From: a virus
Strand: one strand, 5' to 3'
Length of the DNA: 29,499 nt
Virus record (IMG/VR): IMGVR_UViG_3300045541_000213
Span: 1-29,499 of that record
A program made the position numbers and the translations under genes. Each line of letters starts with the position of its first letter. The first letter of the stretch is position 1. This document shows, in pieces, positions 8,114-16,644 of the stretch. The notes beneath the pieces were generated by a model. The model worked only from the letters and a program-made list of their open reading frames with translations. It ran no database searches and was not told the DNA's origin.

Positions 8114-10084
8114 TTATCTTCCTTTGTATCTTGGTCCTAGTATTATTTCAGATAGTGTGGTTCCTCGTACTTTATCTGCATTATTAAGTTCTTCCTCTCT
8201 AATTCTATCCGCTTGCGATTGTTTTGCGATTTCAGCTTGTGTGGCTCTAATTCTACTGTTGATAGAAGGTGCGGTTAAAGTTGGATCCTTAAATACAGAA
8301 TTTTGAGTTCTACTAACTTCGCCTGATGGATCTATAACACTATTATTATTAGCTATAAGTTGTGGATTATCTTTTGTTGTAATAGTAGTAAACGTGGTGC
8401 TAAATTGATCACTATCTACTGACAATTCACTGCTAATTTTTGCTCTTCTAGGTAATTCATCAAGTATAGGTCTAAATGAAACTGACACGTCTATCACTTG
8501 TGGTAATTGAGCCTGATCTCCATCTAAGTTAATTTCCCAAGGAGTTCCATTATCCACAGTTATATTTACATTTTCTAAAAATCCTGGCATTCTATACAAA
8601 TAATCACCTATAGTGACTCTAACAATTGGCGCTCTCATAAATCCTGATTGAGGTCCATAATCTGGATAAACCTGGCTTACTAAAGTATTTAATCTATTAT
8701 ATATTGGTTTAAGTTCATCTTTAGATCCTGCTGCAATTCTAAAGCTAAATGATATGCTTCTATCAAATCCTTGGTAAGTATAGAATGTTTCTCCTCTACC
8801 AGCATAATTAACTGAATTTAATTTAGCTGAATTGTTATCTGTTATTCCAGCTGTTAAAAACGCTCTAAAAAATATAGCTATAGATTGATTAGGATTATCA
8901 TTACTTATTGCTTCAAATACAAATTTTATGAGATCGTCTGATTCTGTTTTATTAATTTCCCAAGGAGCTTCACTATTATTAAAAAGAAAAGGTTTAAGAA
9001 GATTTAATTTATCTTTGTAATCTCCAACAGCAACAAAAAATCTACTATCTATTCTATGATCTACACTACCAGATATCCAAGGAGTATATTTGCCTTTTAA
9101 ATTTGGTAATTGATTTCTAAAATCTTGTATATTTGTAGTTGCCTGACCGTCTGTAATATTATTTATAGTTTGTGCTTTTATTTTATCATAAACCATAGCA
9201 TTTCTACCAGCTAAAGGCTTTATTGTTTTGCCTAATTGAGTAGTATCAACCACTCTTTTAATACTGGTAGATCCTATACCGTAAGTTGAACCTGGACCAC
9301 CTAAATACTGAAATAATAAGTTTCTATTTAAAGAGATTCCTAAAGTATTAACTAGATTTATATCTAAGACATTTTCTGAATTGACAAATGGTGAAACAGA
9401 CGTTGTCATCTTAAGCGCATTAAGATTTACAAGTCTATTAGTGCCTTTTTCATTATTAACATTTTGCTCATTTACCATAGCATAATAATGCTTTTGATAA
9501 GCAGCAAAAGGCACAAGGCCGTGACGTAGGGCATGGCCACCAGTGCCAGCGACTCTAACTTGGGCTAAAGTATTACGACCTTGATTATAAACTCTAGTAT
9601 TTTCTAAAATACCAGGAAAAGGTGCGCCTTGTCCTAATCCAAATAGCACATTTCCAGTTTCTATTTTAGGATTAGTCAATTGTAGACCTATTTGCTTATT
9701 AATAAAAGAAAGCCCTCTAGGAGCATCTTTAAAAAACTTTTGAATTCTTATAGAATCTATTTTGTTAGAAAGAGTAAAAGTCTCCTGTCCAACTTGAAAA
9801 TCTATATCTCCACCTCTTATAGGATAGTCAGGATTTCCTGTACTACCAGGTCTAAATATAGGCTTATATAAACCTGGAGAACCTGGTTCGTCTGGTATCT
9901 GTGTTTGTATATAAGGAAGACCTGATGATCCGTATCCTGGTCTGTCGTTACCAAATTGTAAAGTTGTAAGAGTACTTTGTAAATCTAAAACAGTAGTAAA
10001 GCTAGGTGTAGTTGTTGGAATATACCTCCTGCCACTATTAAATTTTAGATTTCTAAAGTTTGATGTGATATTTAAGAATGGCAT
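8114..10084 (-). CDS. Probable baseplate or tail-tube-adaptor protein
   Basis: The 656-residue protein lies between the tape measure and LysM-type genes. The first 130 residues are Gly/Pro-rich and extended. The C-terminal half (about 330-560) alternates beta strands and contains FDRSISFSFRIAAGS, YPDYG, RAPIVRVTIGDYLYRMPGF and IDVSVSFRPI, a pattern I associate with tube-fold tail proteins that cap or extend the tail tube (compare T4 gp48/gp54 in role). The last 90 residues are charged and possibly helical. No enzyme motif is visible. It begins 7 bases after the tape measure stop, in a run of A/T with no Shine-Dalgarno. A tail role is well supported by position; the exact part is inferred. Confidence 0.6.
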   Translation of the reverse strand: MPFLNITSNFRNLKFNSGRRYIPTTTPSFTTVLDLQSTLTTLQFGNDRPGYGSSGLPYIQTQIPDEPGSPGLYKPIFRPGSTGNPDYPIRGGDIDFQVGQETFTLSNKIDSIRIQKFFKDAPRGLSFINKQIGLQLTNPKIETGNVLFGLGQGAPFPGILENTRVYNQGRNTLAQVRVAGTGGHALRHGLVPFAAYQKHYYAMVNEQNVNNEKGTNRLVNLNALKMTTSVSPFVNSENVLDINLVNTLGISLNRNLLFQYLGGPGSTYGIGSTSIKRVVDTTQLGKTIKPLAGRNAMVYDKIKAQTINNITDGQATTNIQDFRNQLPNLKGKYTPWISGSVDHRIDSRFFVAVGDYKDKLNLLKPFLFNNSEAPWEINKTESDDLIKFVFEAISNDNPNQSIAIFFRAFLTAGITDNNSAKLNSVNYAGRGETFYTYQGFDRSISFSFRIAAGSKDELKPIYNRLNTLVSQVYPDYGPQSGFMRAPIVRVTIGDYLYRMPGFLENVNITVDNGTPWEINLDGDQAQLPQVIDVSVSFRPILDELPRRAKISSELSVDSDQFSTTFTTITTKDNPQLIANNNSVIDPSGEVSRTQNSVFKDPTLTAPSINSRIRATQAEIAKQSQADRIREEELNNADKVRGTTLSEIILGPRYKGR

Positions 10085-10091
10085 TTTATTT

Positions 10092-12536
10092 TTATGGGTT
10101 TTTCACTTTTGGAGGCAACATATTCGGTCCTGTAAATTTTGTGTCATCACTAACTGTAGTAGTGCTTCCCTCTTGTTGAACATTTGTAGTATGATGAAAA
10201 TAGATATCCTGCTTTGCAGGCATCATTGAATTACTTGTAGTACCTGATTGCGTACCATAATTAGATCCAGCTGAATTTTTAGCTGCATTGCCTGAAACTG
10301 TGATAGGACCTGCTAAATCTAAACCTCTAATATAATCTCCGCCTGATTTTGCTGACTCAATTATACTTTCGTCTATGTCTACTCCTGGAAGTAGATTAGC
10401 CAATTCCATTATACCAGCAGCTACAGATCCCATTATATCAAATAGAGTTGCAAACACACTTTGTATTTTAACTACTATAGCAGTTATGTTTTCTGGTTTG
10501 CTTAGGAACTCCATAGCTTTATCTATCAATCCAACTATAGGAGAGCTAGATAGGAATGTGGCAACAGCTGATTGTATTTTATCTAAAAAACCTGCTATCT
10601 TCTCCTGAGTAGAAGCATTTGTCATGTTTATGTAGGCTTCTTCCCCGATCTTTTTTACGATTTCCTCTCTAGTTTTACCTTCAGCTTTCATTGCCTCAAC
10701 CTTTGCTTGAGCGTCTTTAAGATCTTTAGCTCCTAATTTAGTAAGCATTTCTTGCTGTTTAAGCATATCAGCCATTTCATTTTTAGACATGCCCATCGCA
10801 CCAGCTATTGCGTCTTGCTGGATACGATTCATATTTAGGAACTCAGAAGCAGTGCCTACTTGTTTTGTTATTTCTTGTGCGGCTGTAGCAAGGTCGTTAT
10901 TTAGAAATGCTTCACGAGCTTTAGCAAGATTAATGTCTTTACCAGTTAAAAGTTGTGCTTCAAATTCTTTTGATATTGATGATTCAAAATCTAAGAAAGA
11001 ATCAGCCATAGAATCCAGTTTAGAAAGTTCTAAACCTAAAGACTTAGTTGTGACTAACGCTTTAGTTAACTTTTCTGGATATTTAGCAAACTGTAAACCT
11101 AAAACCCCGCCTAGTGAAGAAGCTTCTGCTAGAATTTTTTGATAATTGAAGCTTATTCCTGTTGCGGCTTTTAGAGCTCCTACTTGACCTAAAACAGATT
11201 CTGTTATAGCCTTAGAGGATTGTCCAGTTATAATACTGGATTGCGCTATAGATGCTCTGGTTTTAGCATCTAATCCTGCTAACTTTCCTAACTCTATATT
11301 CGTGGTTAATATTTCACCACTAAGAACGTTTGTAACTCCTAATTCATTAGATAATTCTTTTTGAGATTCTAACAAACCTCTAGAACTTATTAAAGCCTTT
11401 CCAGAATTATTTGCAATTCTATTGAATTGTTCGCTTATTTTACCCGCTTCCGTTCTTGAAACTCCTAGTTCTCGACCTATTTTAGTGATCTTATCGTCTT
11501 CTTGTAAAGAAAGATTCAAAATAGTCGTGAATCCATCTACAAGACCTGATAAAAGTCCCCCAACAAAAGGTATCTTAGAAACTAAATCTGAAACTCCTTT
11601 TCCTAATTTAGAGATTACTTGATCTCCTGTCATTGACATAAAATCAGAAATTCCTGTTGCGGCACTTCTAGCTACATCTCCTAACTTAGTTAATCCAGCT
11701 TGAGCTGCTTTATAAATTCCAATTATTCCTGCTGCAATAGCCGCAGGATCTTTTTTTAATTTATCTACATATTCATATAAAGAGTCCATAGCGCTTCCCC
11801 AAAGAATGGTAGCTTTTTCAGAAAGCGTTAATTCTTTATTAGCATCTCTAGATCTTTCTACTATCTTTTCATAGAACTTATTTCCTATGCCTAATTTATC
11901 TGCAAAAGTTTTTGCTAAATATCCACTTACACCTATACTATCGTTTATTCTTTTCTCTTCAATTCGTTGTTTTTCTAAACGGGTTAAGATCTCTTGGTTG
12001 AGCTCTTCAGTCTTTTTTGCTTGGGCGTATTCTAGAGCTTTTAAACCTATGTCTTCTTTTTCACGCTCTATAAATGATTCTAAAGCGTTAAGTTCATTTT
12101 GTTTTGCTCTTGCTATATCTGTATAACCTAAAGCAATATTTTCATTTAGTTCTTTTTGTAATTTTTGTTGCTTCTCTATTGCTTTGTTAAAATCTAAACC
12201 CCTATTTTTTTGAGTTTCTGAAATTTCTTTTTCTAAATCTGCTAGCTTTTTTGTGTTTGTAAAAGATTTTTCTGTTGTAGTCTTTATTTGAGCTTCTACT
12301 TCTTTTATGTTTATAGCAGACTTATTTATGGAAGCTAATTTTGCTTCCATTTTATCGTAATTTTTTAAAGTGGCTTGTAATTCTTTTATAGAGTCTTTTA
12401 CTATATCTCTATAATCACCTTGTAGCTTAAGTATTTCTTTTAAAGAATCCTTAAGTTCTTGAGCAGACTTTTGTGTCTGCGTAGAACCTTGAGGTTGATT
12501 TAGACCTGGACCAGTATTTTGATTTTCGTTAGCCAT
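10092..12536 (-). CDS. Tail tape measure protein
   Basis: The 814-residue protein has the expected build. A long charged helical/coiled-coil region (about 20-235, rich in Lys, Glu and Gln) comes first. Hydrophobic glycine/alanine-rich segments follow (AAIAAGIIGIYKAA, VGGLLSGLVDGFTTIL and, near the C-terminus, SVFATLFDIMGSVAAGIMELA). A polar Ser/Thr/Asn tail ends the protein. Tape measure proteins span the tail lumen, set its length and help deliver DNA. The gene directly follows the gp26/gp51-like pair, the usual position after tail assembly chaperone genes. An ATATTTAT motif lies 20 bases before the ATG and there is no Shine-Dalgarno. By length alone it would specify a tail of roughly 120 nm at 1.5 angstrom per residue; that is a rule-of-thumb estimate. 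Confidence 0.8.
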   Translation of the reverse strand: MANENQNTGPGLNQPQGSTQTQKSAQELKDSLKEILKLQGDYRDIVKDSIKELQATLKNYDKMEAKLASINKSAINIKEVEAQIKTTTEKSFTNTKKLADLEKEISETQKNRGLDFNKAIEKQQKLQKELNENIALGYTDIARAKQNELNALESFIEREKEDIGLKALEYAQAKKTEELNQEILTRLEKQRIEEKRINDSIGVSGYLAKTFADKLGIGNKFYEKIVERSRDANKELTLSEKATILWGSAMDSLYEYVDKLKKDPAAIAAGIIGIYKAAQAGLTKLGDVARSAATGISDFMSMTGDQVISKLGKGVSDLVSKIPFVGGLLSGLVDGFTTILNLSLQEDDKITKIGRELGVSRTEAGKISEQFNRIANNSGKALISSRGLLESQKELSNELGVTNVLSGEILTTNIELGKLAGLDAKTRASIAQSSIITGQSSKAITESVLGQVGALKAATGISFNYQKILAEASSLGGVLGLQFAKYPEKLTKALVTTKSLGLELSKLDSMADSFLDFESSISKEFEAQLLTGKDINLAKAREAFLNNDLATAAQEITKQVGTASEFLNMNRIQQDAIAGAMGMSKNEMADMLKQQEMLTKLGAKDLKDAQAKVEAMKAEGKTREEIVKKIGEEAYINMTNASTQEKIAGFLDKIQSAVATFLSSSPIVGLIDKAMEFLSKPENITAIVVKIQSVFATLFDIMGSVAAGIMELANLLPGVDIDESIIESAKSGGDYIRGLDLAGPITVSGNAAKNSAGSNYGTQSGTTSNSMMPAKQDIYFHHTTNVQQEGSTTTVSDDTKFTGPNMLPPKVKNP

Positions 12537-12556
12537 TTATCAATATTATCCTACAG

Positions 12557-12564
12557 ATAAATAT
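12557..12564 (-). promoter_or_regulatory. ATATTTAT motif upstream of the tape measure gene
   Basis: The coding strand reads AAATATTTATCTGTAG, beginning immediately after the stop codon of the gp51-like gene and ending 20 bases before the tape measure ATG. It would allow transcription of the tape measure and baseplate block separately from the chaperone genes. Confidence 0.5.
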
Positions 12565-12822
12565 TTACTTTCTGGATTTTACTTTAGAAACAAACGCAGG
12601 CTTTTCCTGATTTGTTTTTACAAAATCTGGCAACTTTATTGACTTGGGATCGGTGTTTTCTGTGACCTTCTGTTGGTTCTTATTCTTTAATTCTTCAACC
12701 TTTTCAAGATATTCATTAATTTTACGCAGATTGAACTTCCTCTTTGGGACGTCCATGTTCCAAACCTCAGAATAGGTGAATCCTCCCCCACCGTGGTAGG
12801 TGAGCTCAAACACCTCAGTCAT
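12565..12822 (-). CDS. gp51-like small tail assembly protein, possibly the second half of a frameshifted chaperone
   Basis: The 85-residue protein starts MTEVFELTYHGGGGF and contains YSEVWNMDVPKRKFNLRKIN, followed by a charged Lys/Asn-rich tail. The aromatic-plus-helix pattern (W-x-M-x-V-P-x-R-x-F) resembles small gp51-type proteins next to gp26 in T4-like phages; T4 genes 26 and 51 are also adjacent. The ATG lies 19 bases after the gp26-like stop. Its frame stays open upstream of the ATG, through the end of the gp26-like gene, to a TGA at 12870-12868. It could therefore also be made as a C-terminal extension of that protein by a +1 or -2 frameshift. A weak AGG lies 9 bases before the ATG, so independent initiation is also possible. 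Confidence 0.65.
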   Translation of the reverse strand: MTEVFELTYHGGGGFTYSEVWNMDVPKRKFNLRKINEYLEKVEELKNKNQQKVTENTDPKSIKLPDFVKTNQEKPAFVSKVKSRK

Positions 12823-12841
12823 GAAAACCGACCTGTATTCC

Positions 12842-12867
12842 TTACCCGGGAAAAAAGAAATCCGCTG
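12842..12867 (-). other. Candidate programmed ribosomal frameshift site between gp26-like and gp51-like genes
   Basis: In the last codons of the gp26-like gene the coding strand reads TTC TTT TTT CCC GGG TAA. The gp51-like frame (+1 relative) is open from 12867 onward, so the two frames overlap by about 8 codons ending at the stop. A +1 slip on CCC/CCG or GGG/GGT, or a -2 slip on the T run, would read through as ...FFPGKEYRSVFMTEV and give a fusion of about 344 residues. Tail assembly chaperones upstream of tape measure genes are commonly expressed this way (lambda G/GT). The site is seen; its use is inferred. Confidence 0.45.
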
Positions 12868-13600
12868 TCATCGGCAGCGCAGTGGACACCTCCGTACCGT
12901 CCTTTAGGGTAAAGGTGACGTTAGTATCTATATCTGGGGTTATGGATTCTATGTATTTACGTAACTCAACAGAATCCCTTGAAAGTAGGTAGCCTTGATC
13001 AATAAAATCACGGACTGTTTTTACAGAGTATTCTCCGTTAATAGCTACTATCTGATGTTTTAATCTTGTTGATAGGGCTCCGGCTTCTTGACCTACAGTC
13101 TTCTTCATGCCTTTGATCTCCTCATCAATCTTCTTATCTAGAGCTATTGTAAGCAACTTAAACGTAACAGAATTTTTAGAATGAGGCAATACATACTCAA
13201 ACTCATTTCTATTGTCTAATAGCGCCCAATTAACCTCTTTATACTTAAGATTTTGTAGATCTACTGTTACCCTTTCCTCTTCTCCTGTGTTAGGATTTCT
13301 GTAAGAGAAAACGTAATCTTTTCCATAAGCCAGTATCCTGGCTGCTATTAGAAGACCATTACGATCACCTAATATTAGGTCTTCGTATTTGATTGGTGAT
13401 TTAATCAGCGAAATTAGAACCTTTTCTATGGCCAAACCCTGACGCAGCAGGTTGACATTAGTTAAGATGTCCTCTTCTCTAGCAGTCATGTATTTCATTT
13501 CTACTTGACCTGATGCTAGTGGATTTTCTTTTGGATAAACTAGACCTTTAGAAGGTAGGTCGATTAGTTCTGTAGGAACCGTAAACTTTTGATCTGACAT
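12842..13600 (-). CDS. T4 gp26-like baseplate/tail assembly protein
   Basis: The 252-residue protein begins with VPTELIDLPSKGLVYP (8-23) and continues with VEMKYMTAREEDILTN, LLRQGLAIEKVLISLI and LGDRNGLLIAARILAYGKDY. This is the pattern of the T4 gp26-type family (annotated T4 bacteriophage base plate protein), whose members are thought to act in hub and tail assembly. The second half is mixed alpha/beta with an Asp/Lys-rich segment and ends in FFFPG. The gene follows a terminator, has an ATATTTAT motif 15 bases upstream and no Shine-Dalgarno (AAACGTTTTATG). Together with the gp51-like gene it takes the tail assembly chaperone position just before the tape measure. Its end overlaps a possible frameshift site. 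Confidence 0.75.
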   Translation of the reverse strand: MSDQKFTVPTELIDLPSKGLVYPKENPLASGQVEMKYMTAREEDILTNVNLLRQGLAIEKVLISLIKSPIKYEDLILGDRNGLLIAARILAYGKDYVFSYRNPNTGEEERVTVDLQNLKYKEVNWALLDNRNEFEYVLPHSKNSVTFKLLTIALDKKIDEEIKGMKKTVGQEAGALSTRLKHQIVAINGEYSVKTVRDFIDQGYLLSRDSVELRKYIESITPDIDTNVTFTLKDGTEVSTALPMTADFFFPG

Positions 13601-13615
13601 AAAACGTTTTTATTT

Positions 13616-13623
13616 ATAAATAT
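13616..13623 (-). promoter_or_regulatory. ATATTTAT motif upstream of the gp26-like gene
   Basis: The coding strand reads GTATATTTATAAATAAAA between the terminator at 13651-13675 and the gp26-like start. The octamer ends 15 bases before the ATG. Because a terminator separates this gene from the tail tube, a promoter is needed here, which makes this copy particularly persuasive. This copy also contains TATAAATA on the coding strand, overlapping the octamer (13611-13618). Confidence 0.6.
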
Positions 13624-13650
13624 ACGCTGTTTGTGTTTTTATATAAAATA

Positions 13651-13675
13651 AAAAAGCCCCAATTAAGGGGCCTTT
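13651..13675 (-). terminator. Rho-independent terminator after the tail tube gene
   Basis: The minus strand reads AAAAGGCCCCTTAATTGGGGCTTTTTT in outline: a 5-bp G/C stem (GCCCC/GGGGC) extended by flanking A/T pairs, loop TTAATT, then a run of six T. It lies about 22 bases after the tail tube stop. It would end the abundant tube transcript before the low-abundance assembly genes. Confidence 0.85.
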
Positions 13676-13696
13676 TAATAATTTAATAATTAAATA

Positions 13697-14182
13697 TCAG
13701 TAGTTCAGGACACAGTAATCCATTGCCACAGTCAAACTGATTTCTGTTGGTGCAGAAGTAGACCAGTCGTAGCTACCGAAATTAGTGTCTTTAACAAAAG
13801 CACCTTTCAGAATCCACTCAGATACCACATCACCTACAGGACCAAGAATAGACAGGTTAATGTCTTTCTTATAAAAGTCAGAATAACCATCACGGCCTGT
13901 TACAGACTCGTGAGAAAGGCGTACCCATTCCATCACAGCCTGTTGACCAGATGGAGAGATCGGGTTATAAAGTGAAAGCACCATGTCTCTCCAGAGTGCC
14001 TTACCTTTGATCTTACGATACACGTTGATGTGATCTAATTTGATTTCATCTAGTGTTACACCAGGAGCATCCGCCTTTTTGATCATGTAAGAAGGAATAC
14101 CATCTATGTACATGATAAATCGGTTCGATACTGTGGGCTCGAACGCTGTGAACATTATTTCATTGGGATCCAGTACTGGCAT
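13697..14182 (-). CDS. Tail tube protein, gp19-like
   Basis: The 161-residue protein fits the T4 gp19 tail tube family in size (T4 gp19 is 163) and pattern: an N-terminal segment with EPTVSNRFIMYIDGIPSYMIKKADAPG (positions 14-40), a central ALWRDMVLSLYNPI and WVRLSHESVTGRDGYSDFYKKD region, and a C-terminal strand EISLTVAMDYCVLNY. Tube proteins stack as hexameric rings around the tape measure inside the sheath. The gene lies near the sheath gene, separated by one Lys/Glu-rich gene. It has its own ATATTTAT motif 25 bases upstream and a terminator downstream, so it is probably made as a single-gene transcript at high level. It is richer in G+C than the baseplate genes, as expected of a highly expressed structural gene. 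Confidence 0.9.
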   Translation of the reverse strand: MPVLDPNEIMFTAFEPTVSNRFIMYIDGIPSYMIKKADAPGVTLDEIKLDHINVYRKIKGKALWRDMVLSLYNPISPSGQQAVMEWVRLSHESVTGRDGYSDFYKKDINLSILGPVGDVVSEWILKGAFVKDTNFGSYDWSTSAPTEISLTVAMDYCVLNY

Positions 14183-14207
14183 TTTTCTATCGGTTTAAAT
14201 TCTAGTT

Positions 14208-14215
14208 ATAAATAT
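14208..14215 (-). promoter_or_regulatory. ATATTTAT motif upstream of the tail tube gene
   Basis: The coding strand reads GCATATTTATAACTAG, ending 25 bases before the tube ATG and lying in the 40-base gap after the Lys/Glu-rich gene. With the terminator at 13651-13675 it frames a single-gene unit. Confidence 0.55.
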
Positions 14216-14222
14216 GCGACAA

Positions 14223-14813
14223 CTAGTTTTTATCAGCGTCAGGCTTAGTAAAAGAGCTGTAACCCACATCTCCTTGAGTCATTGTTGCTTGACCTTTAGG
14301 AACGTATTTAGGTCTAAAAGTTTTTCTTGGTTGATATCTAACAAAGCGTTGGCGTTTTTCGTCGTAGTCAGGCTCGTCCATATACTCTTCTCTGCCCCAC
14401 TTTGACTCTTCCATTTCCTCTTTTTTCTCTTCTACTTTGTCTTTAACCTCTTCCATCTTTTCTTTCTCTTCCTCTACAGGAGCTTTCTCTTCTTTCTTCT
14501 CCTCCAACTTAGCAATTTCTGCTTGAAGGAGTTCTGCTAGAGTTTTCAACTCCTCGATGCCCATCTTTTTGTGGCCGTCTTTAGGAACTTTAGCCTCCTC
14601 TTTTGGAGCTTCAGCATTTTTAGGAGCCGCTGCCTTTTTAGGAGCGCTAACTTTAGGCTTATCGCTAGTCGCTTTCTTTTCCTTTACTATTTCCATGCCT
14701 GCACCAAGATTGTGCTTGCCTTTTGCCTCTTTAAGAGTCAACTGTGCTTTAACAGCTTCGTAAAGATGAGCTGGTACTTTAATTCTAAGAATTGTATTGT
14801 CGTTCATTTCCAT
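14223..14813 (-). CDS. Lys/Glu/Ala-rich protein between sheath and tube genes
   Basis: The 196-residue protein is not recognised. Residues 1-40 look folded (LRIKVPAHLYEAVKAQ). Next is a low-complexity Lys/Ala/Pro segment (KKAAAPKNAEAPKEEAK, about 59-75) and a long Glu/Lys-rich predicted coiled coil (about 82-138). The tail has Arg/Tyr/aromatic residues (RQRFVRYQPRKTFRPKYVP). It has no Cys, signal peptide or membrane segment. It starts 12 bases after the sheath stop and is probably co-transcribed with the sheath. Position between sheath and tube suggests a tail-related or assembly role, for instance binding unpolymerised subunits, but no sequence motif proves it. Low-complexity composition makes homology calls unreliable. 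Confidence 0.65.
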   Translation of the reverse strand: MEMNDNTILRIKVPAHLYEAVKAQLTLKEAKGKHNLGAGMEIVKEKKATSDKPKVSAPKKAAAPKNAEAPKEEAKVPKDGHKKMGIEELKTLAELLQAEIAKLEEKKEEKAPVEEEKEKMEEVKDKVEEKKEEMEESKWGREEYMDEPDYDEKRQRFVRYQPRKTFRPKYVPKGQATMTQGDVGYSSFTKPDADKN

Positions 14814-14825
14814 TGTTTTTCGCTA

Positions 14826-16586
14826 TTATTGACCGAATGAAGTACCTGTAGGCAGGATGTTGAAGTCAAGCTGGATAAATTCAGCAGTCTTTGTAGGCTG
14901 CAAGTAAATTGTACCAACCAACTGGTTACGATCCACTACATCAGGCGTGTTGTTAGTTTCGTCCATCACTACCTGGAAGGAGTACAAGCCTTGACGCTGT
15001 TGTACGGATTCCAAATAAGGATTAACTTGATTGAGAAACTTATTGCGAGTAACTTGAGTGTTAGGCTCGAATACGATGTTCTCACCGATTTGACCGATGT
15101 AGTCCTTAAGAGCTATCAACAAGCGACGCACGTTAACACGATCGAGAGCAGAAGGCTTCTGTTGAAGAGTCTTCTGACCGTAGATCACAGTGCCAACACC
15201 AGGGAATGTAGCAATAGGATTAACTTTACCTTGATAGAGTATATTACGGTCATTGACTGTAAGCTTACGCTCAGGCTGCAGCACTGTAGAGAGTGAACCG
15301 CGGTTCAAACCAGCAGGTGCAAACCACTCGGCAGACACTCTGTCGTTGTATTCGTATACTGCTGGTACAAGAGTAGAAGCAGGTACGAAGTTTACTTTGC
15401 CAGTCTCACGGCTGCGGACTTGAATCCAAGGCCAGTATGTGGCTGCATAAGAGTTATCGTAGCTTATAGCTCTGTTAATTACTGTGCTAACTTGCTGTCC
15501 GTATCCTACCATATCAACCACAGCTATGGAGTCTCCTCTATTTTGCGCCAGATTAATAATAGAGTTTACTTGAGATGGTGCATTTTGAGAAGTCAAACCA
15601 GGAGCATAGATCACATTGAATCCGTATGCGTCTTGATTCTCAAGCAGAGAAATCGCTGTGTTATAGTCTGCTGCAAGAAGACCTTGTACATTGCTTCCAC
15701 TTATATTTGCAGTTGTCACAGGAATGTTTTCAAACATATTTAGTGCTGATTCATTAATGCAACCATACAAAGCGCCAACTGCACCTCCGAATGATCCATT
15801 AACGGATCCTGAGCCTAATTTAGGCATAAGATTAGTGTAAGCAGTCTGTGCTACTCCAACCTGATTAAAGTAATTAGGGGTTGGTGAAGGCACAGAAGAT
15901 ACTCTTACATATTTAGATGCATTAGCATAGGATCCAGTAATTTGAATATACTTACCTGTCGTGGAATCTGTAGCAATGGTTTCTTTTTGATCACCTATTA
16001 CATAAGCGATATAATTATTCTGATTAGGATCTAGTGAAAGACCATTCCAAGTTTCAAGAATAGTCTTGCTATTATTGTAGTCATCACCTCGACGGATAAC
16101 TAAGTTAAAAACTCCAGAACCAGTGTCTACGGCAGTTATCTCCCAACGAATATTAGCTGCAGAACCAGAAGGCAGAGATCCATTTGATCCTGAAGACCAG
16201 TCTCCACTATTATTCATTACGTCACCTTGAGAAAGTGTCTCAAGTACAAATGCAGTAGATCCTCCACTAATACTACCTACAGAAGCTGTTGCAGAGGTAT
16301 AAGAACCTGAAGTGACCCTAGTCACCAATAGAGATTGACCTCCCTGCTCAAAGTAGTTAAGAGCAGCGATGGAAGTCAAATACTCATAAGTAGCACCGCC
16401 AGAAATAAAAGACGCTCCGAAGATCGCCTTATATTGTGAATATGTGGTTACTACTGTTGGGATGTTTACCGGTCCTGTTACTGTAGGGCCTAAAAGAGCA
16501 GCTCCTACTGTGATCGGTCCCTGTGTTATCTGTGAGAGGTCATTTTCTTGTAAGAAGACCCCTGGGCTAATAAGTGTTTCGGCCAT
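14826..16586 (-). CDS. Contractile tail sheath protein
   Basis: The 586-residue protein has the sheath family ends. The N-terminus has a conserved start (ETLISPGVFLQENDLSQ, 3-19) followed by GPITVGAALLGPTVTGPVN. The C-terminal domain has ALDRVNVRRLLIALKDYI, FEPNTQVTRNKFLNQVNPYL and the final QPTKTAEFIQLDFNILPTG, typical of phage_sheath proteins. The middle (about 110-300) is a Ser/Gly/Thr-rich, more AT-rich insertion that probably forms surface domains. Sheath subunits surround the tube and contract to drive it into the cell. Size is between T4 gp18 (659) and small sheaths. The gene has an ATATTTAT motif 21 bases upstream and no Shine-Dalgarno (ACTTACATAAATG). Confidence 0.92.
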   Translation of the reverse strand: MAETLISPGVFLQENDLSQITQGPITVGAALLGPTVTGPVNIPTVVTTYSQYKAIFGASFISGGATYEYLTSIAALNYFEQGGQSLLVTRVTSGSYTSATASVGSISGGSTAFVLETLSQGDVMNNSGDWSSGSNGSLPSGSAANIRWEITAVDTGSGVFNLVIRRGDDYNNSKTILETWNGLSLDPNQNNYIAYVIGDQKETIATDSTTGKYIQITGSYANASKYVRVSSVPSPTPNYFNQVGVAQTAYTNLMPKLGSGSVNGSFGGAVGALYGCINESALNMFENIPVTTANISGSNVQGLLAADYNTAISLLENQDAYGFNVIYAPGLTSQNAPSQVNSIINLAQNRGDSIAVVDMVGYGQQVSTVINRAISYDNSYAATYWPWIQVRSRETGKVNFVPASTLVPAVYEYNDRVSAEWFAPAGLNRGSLSTVLQPERKLTVNDRNILYQGKVNPIATFPGVGTVIYGQKTLQQKPSALDRVNVRRLLIALKDYIGQIGENIVFEPNTQVTRNKFLNQVNPYLESVQQRQGLYSFQVVMDETNNTPDVVDRNQLVGTIYLQPTKTAEFIQLDFNILPTGTSFGQ

Positions 16587-16607
16587 TTATGTAAGTTTTA
16601 ACTAGTA

Positions 16608-16615
16608 ATAAATAT
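16608..16615 (-). promoter_or_regulatory. ATATTTAT motif upstream of the sheath gene
   Basis: The coding strand reads GTGATATTTATTACTAG, ending 21 bases before the sheath ATG in a 58-base gap. The downstream flank TTACTAG closely matches the copy ahead of the tube gene (TAACTAG). Confidence 0.55.
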
Positions 16616-16644
16616 CACTATTTTTTTCGAAACACTTTGACTGG

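Noticed and set aside
14207-14215. TATAAATA on the plus strand as T4-type late promoters pointing right
   Set aside because: No plus-strand genes exist for such promoters to serve; positions fit the heads of minus-strand units, so the motif was interpreted on the coding strand.
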